Below are positions 63,937-64,000 of a DNA stretch of 64,000 bases, piece after piece. Source of the stretch: Exophiala sp. HKRS030. Lineage: Eukaryota > Ascomycota > Eurotiomycetes > Chaetothyriales > Herpotrichiellaceae. The position numbers were made by a program, and so were the translations under genes. The stretch is from assembly GCA_023897205.1 (NCBI GenBank), contig JAHWDD010000009.1, positions 1,984,001 through 2,048,000 on the forward strand, read 5' to 3'. The notes below the pieces were generated by a model, which was given only the letters and a program-made list of their open reading frames with translations, did not search any database and had not been told where the DNA came from. Each line of letters starts with the position of its first letter. Position 1 is the first letter of the stretch.

Positions 63937-64000
63937 TATGATGATCTACTGTGGTCTGATACTTTGGCCATTTGCTCGTGATGTACACAGTATGAAAGGG

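Overview
The window is nuclear DNA of a filamentous ascomycete (Pezizomycotina). The genes have short GT-AG introns (mostly 46-120 nt), GCTAAC/CTAAC-like branch sites, Zn2Cys6 regulators, an AA11 chitin-type LPMO, a VAN1-type mannan polymerase subunit and a THI4 gene with a fungal TPP riboswitch. The gene set would suit Eurotiomycetes, perhaps a black-yeast relative (Chaetothyriales), but that placement is a guess. I worked out exon structures by hand from splice signals, reading frame and protein continuity. Every multi-exon model given sums to a multiple of three.

Layout. 0-5 kb: the 3' end of a DUF3237 gene, a COMPASS Shg1-like protein with a huge Arg-Asp/Glu tail, an eIF4E-like cap-binding protein and an unrecognised conserved-looking protein. 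5-10 kb: a 2.7 kb gene-poor stretch, an AA11 LPMO and a GAF-domain protein. 10-24 kb: what looks like a catabolic or uptake island. It holds a Dal5-type MFS permease divergent from an amidohydrolase, a Zn2Cys6 regulator, a second MFS permease divergent from an AtuA-DUF4387 fusion enzyme, and a second Zn2Cys6 regulator. 24-41 kb: VAN1 mannosyltransferase, a nine-exon cytochrome P450, a KDM4-type JmjN/JmjC demethylase, a YAT2-like carnitine acetyltransferase and a secreted CAP protein. 41.4-45.6 kb holds no gene that I can support. 45-64 kb: ribokinase, enoyl-CoA hydratase, an Mpv17-family protein, a small hydrophilic protein, a 14-TM-type MFS exporter, THI4, a second amidohydrolase, a LOR/Tubby-like protein, a Cys-rich secreted protein, an unknown basic protein and an FAH-family hydrolase.

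Regulation. Two signals stand out. (1) Four copies of the palindrome CGGGTAC-NN-GTACCCG (CGG-N10-CCG, the geometry of a Zn2Cys6 dimer site) occur only upstream of the GAF gene and in the divergent permease/amidohydrolase promoter. They link these genes into a likely regulon, perhaps run by the adjacent regulator. (2) The THI4 leader holds a TPP aptamer inside a 5' UTR intron with two candidate donor sites and upstream ATGs. The P4/P5 segment TAATACC is perfectly complementary to GGTATTA at the second donor, which is the layout of TPP-controlled alternative splicing. A nine-base word, TACGGAGTA, also recurs seven times, always outside genes.
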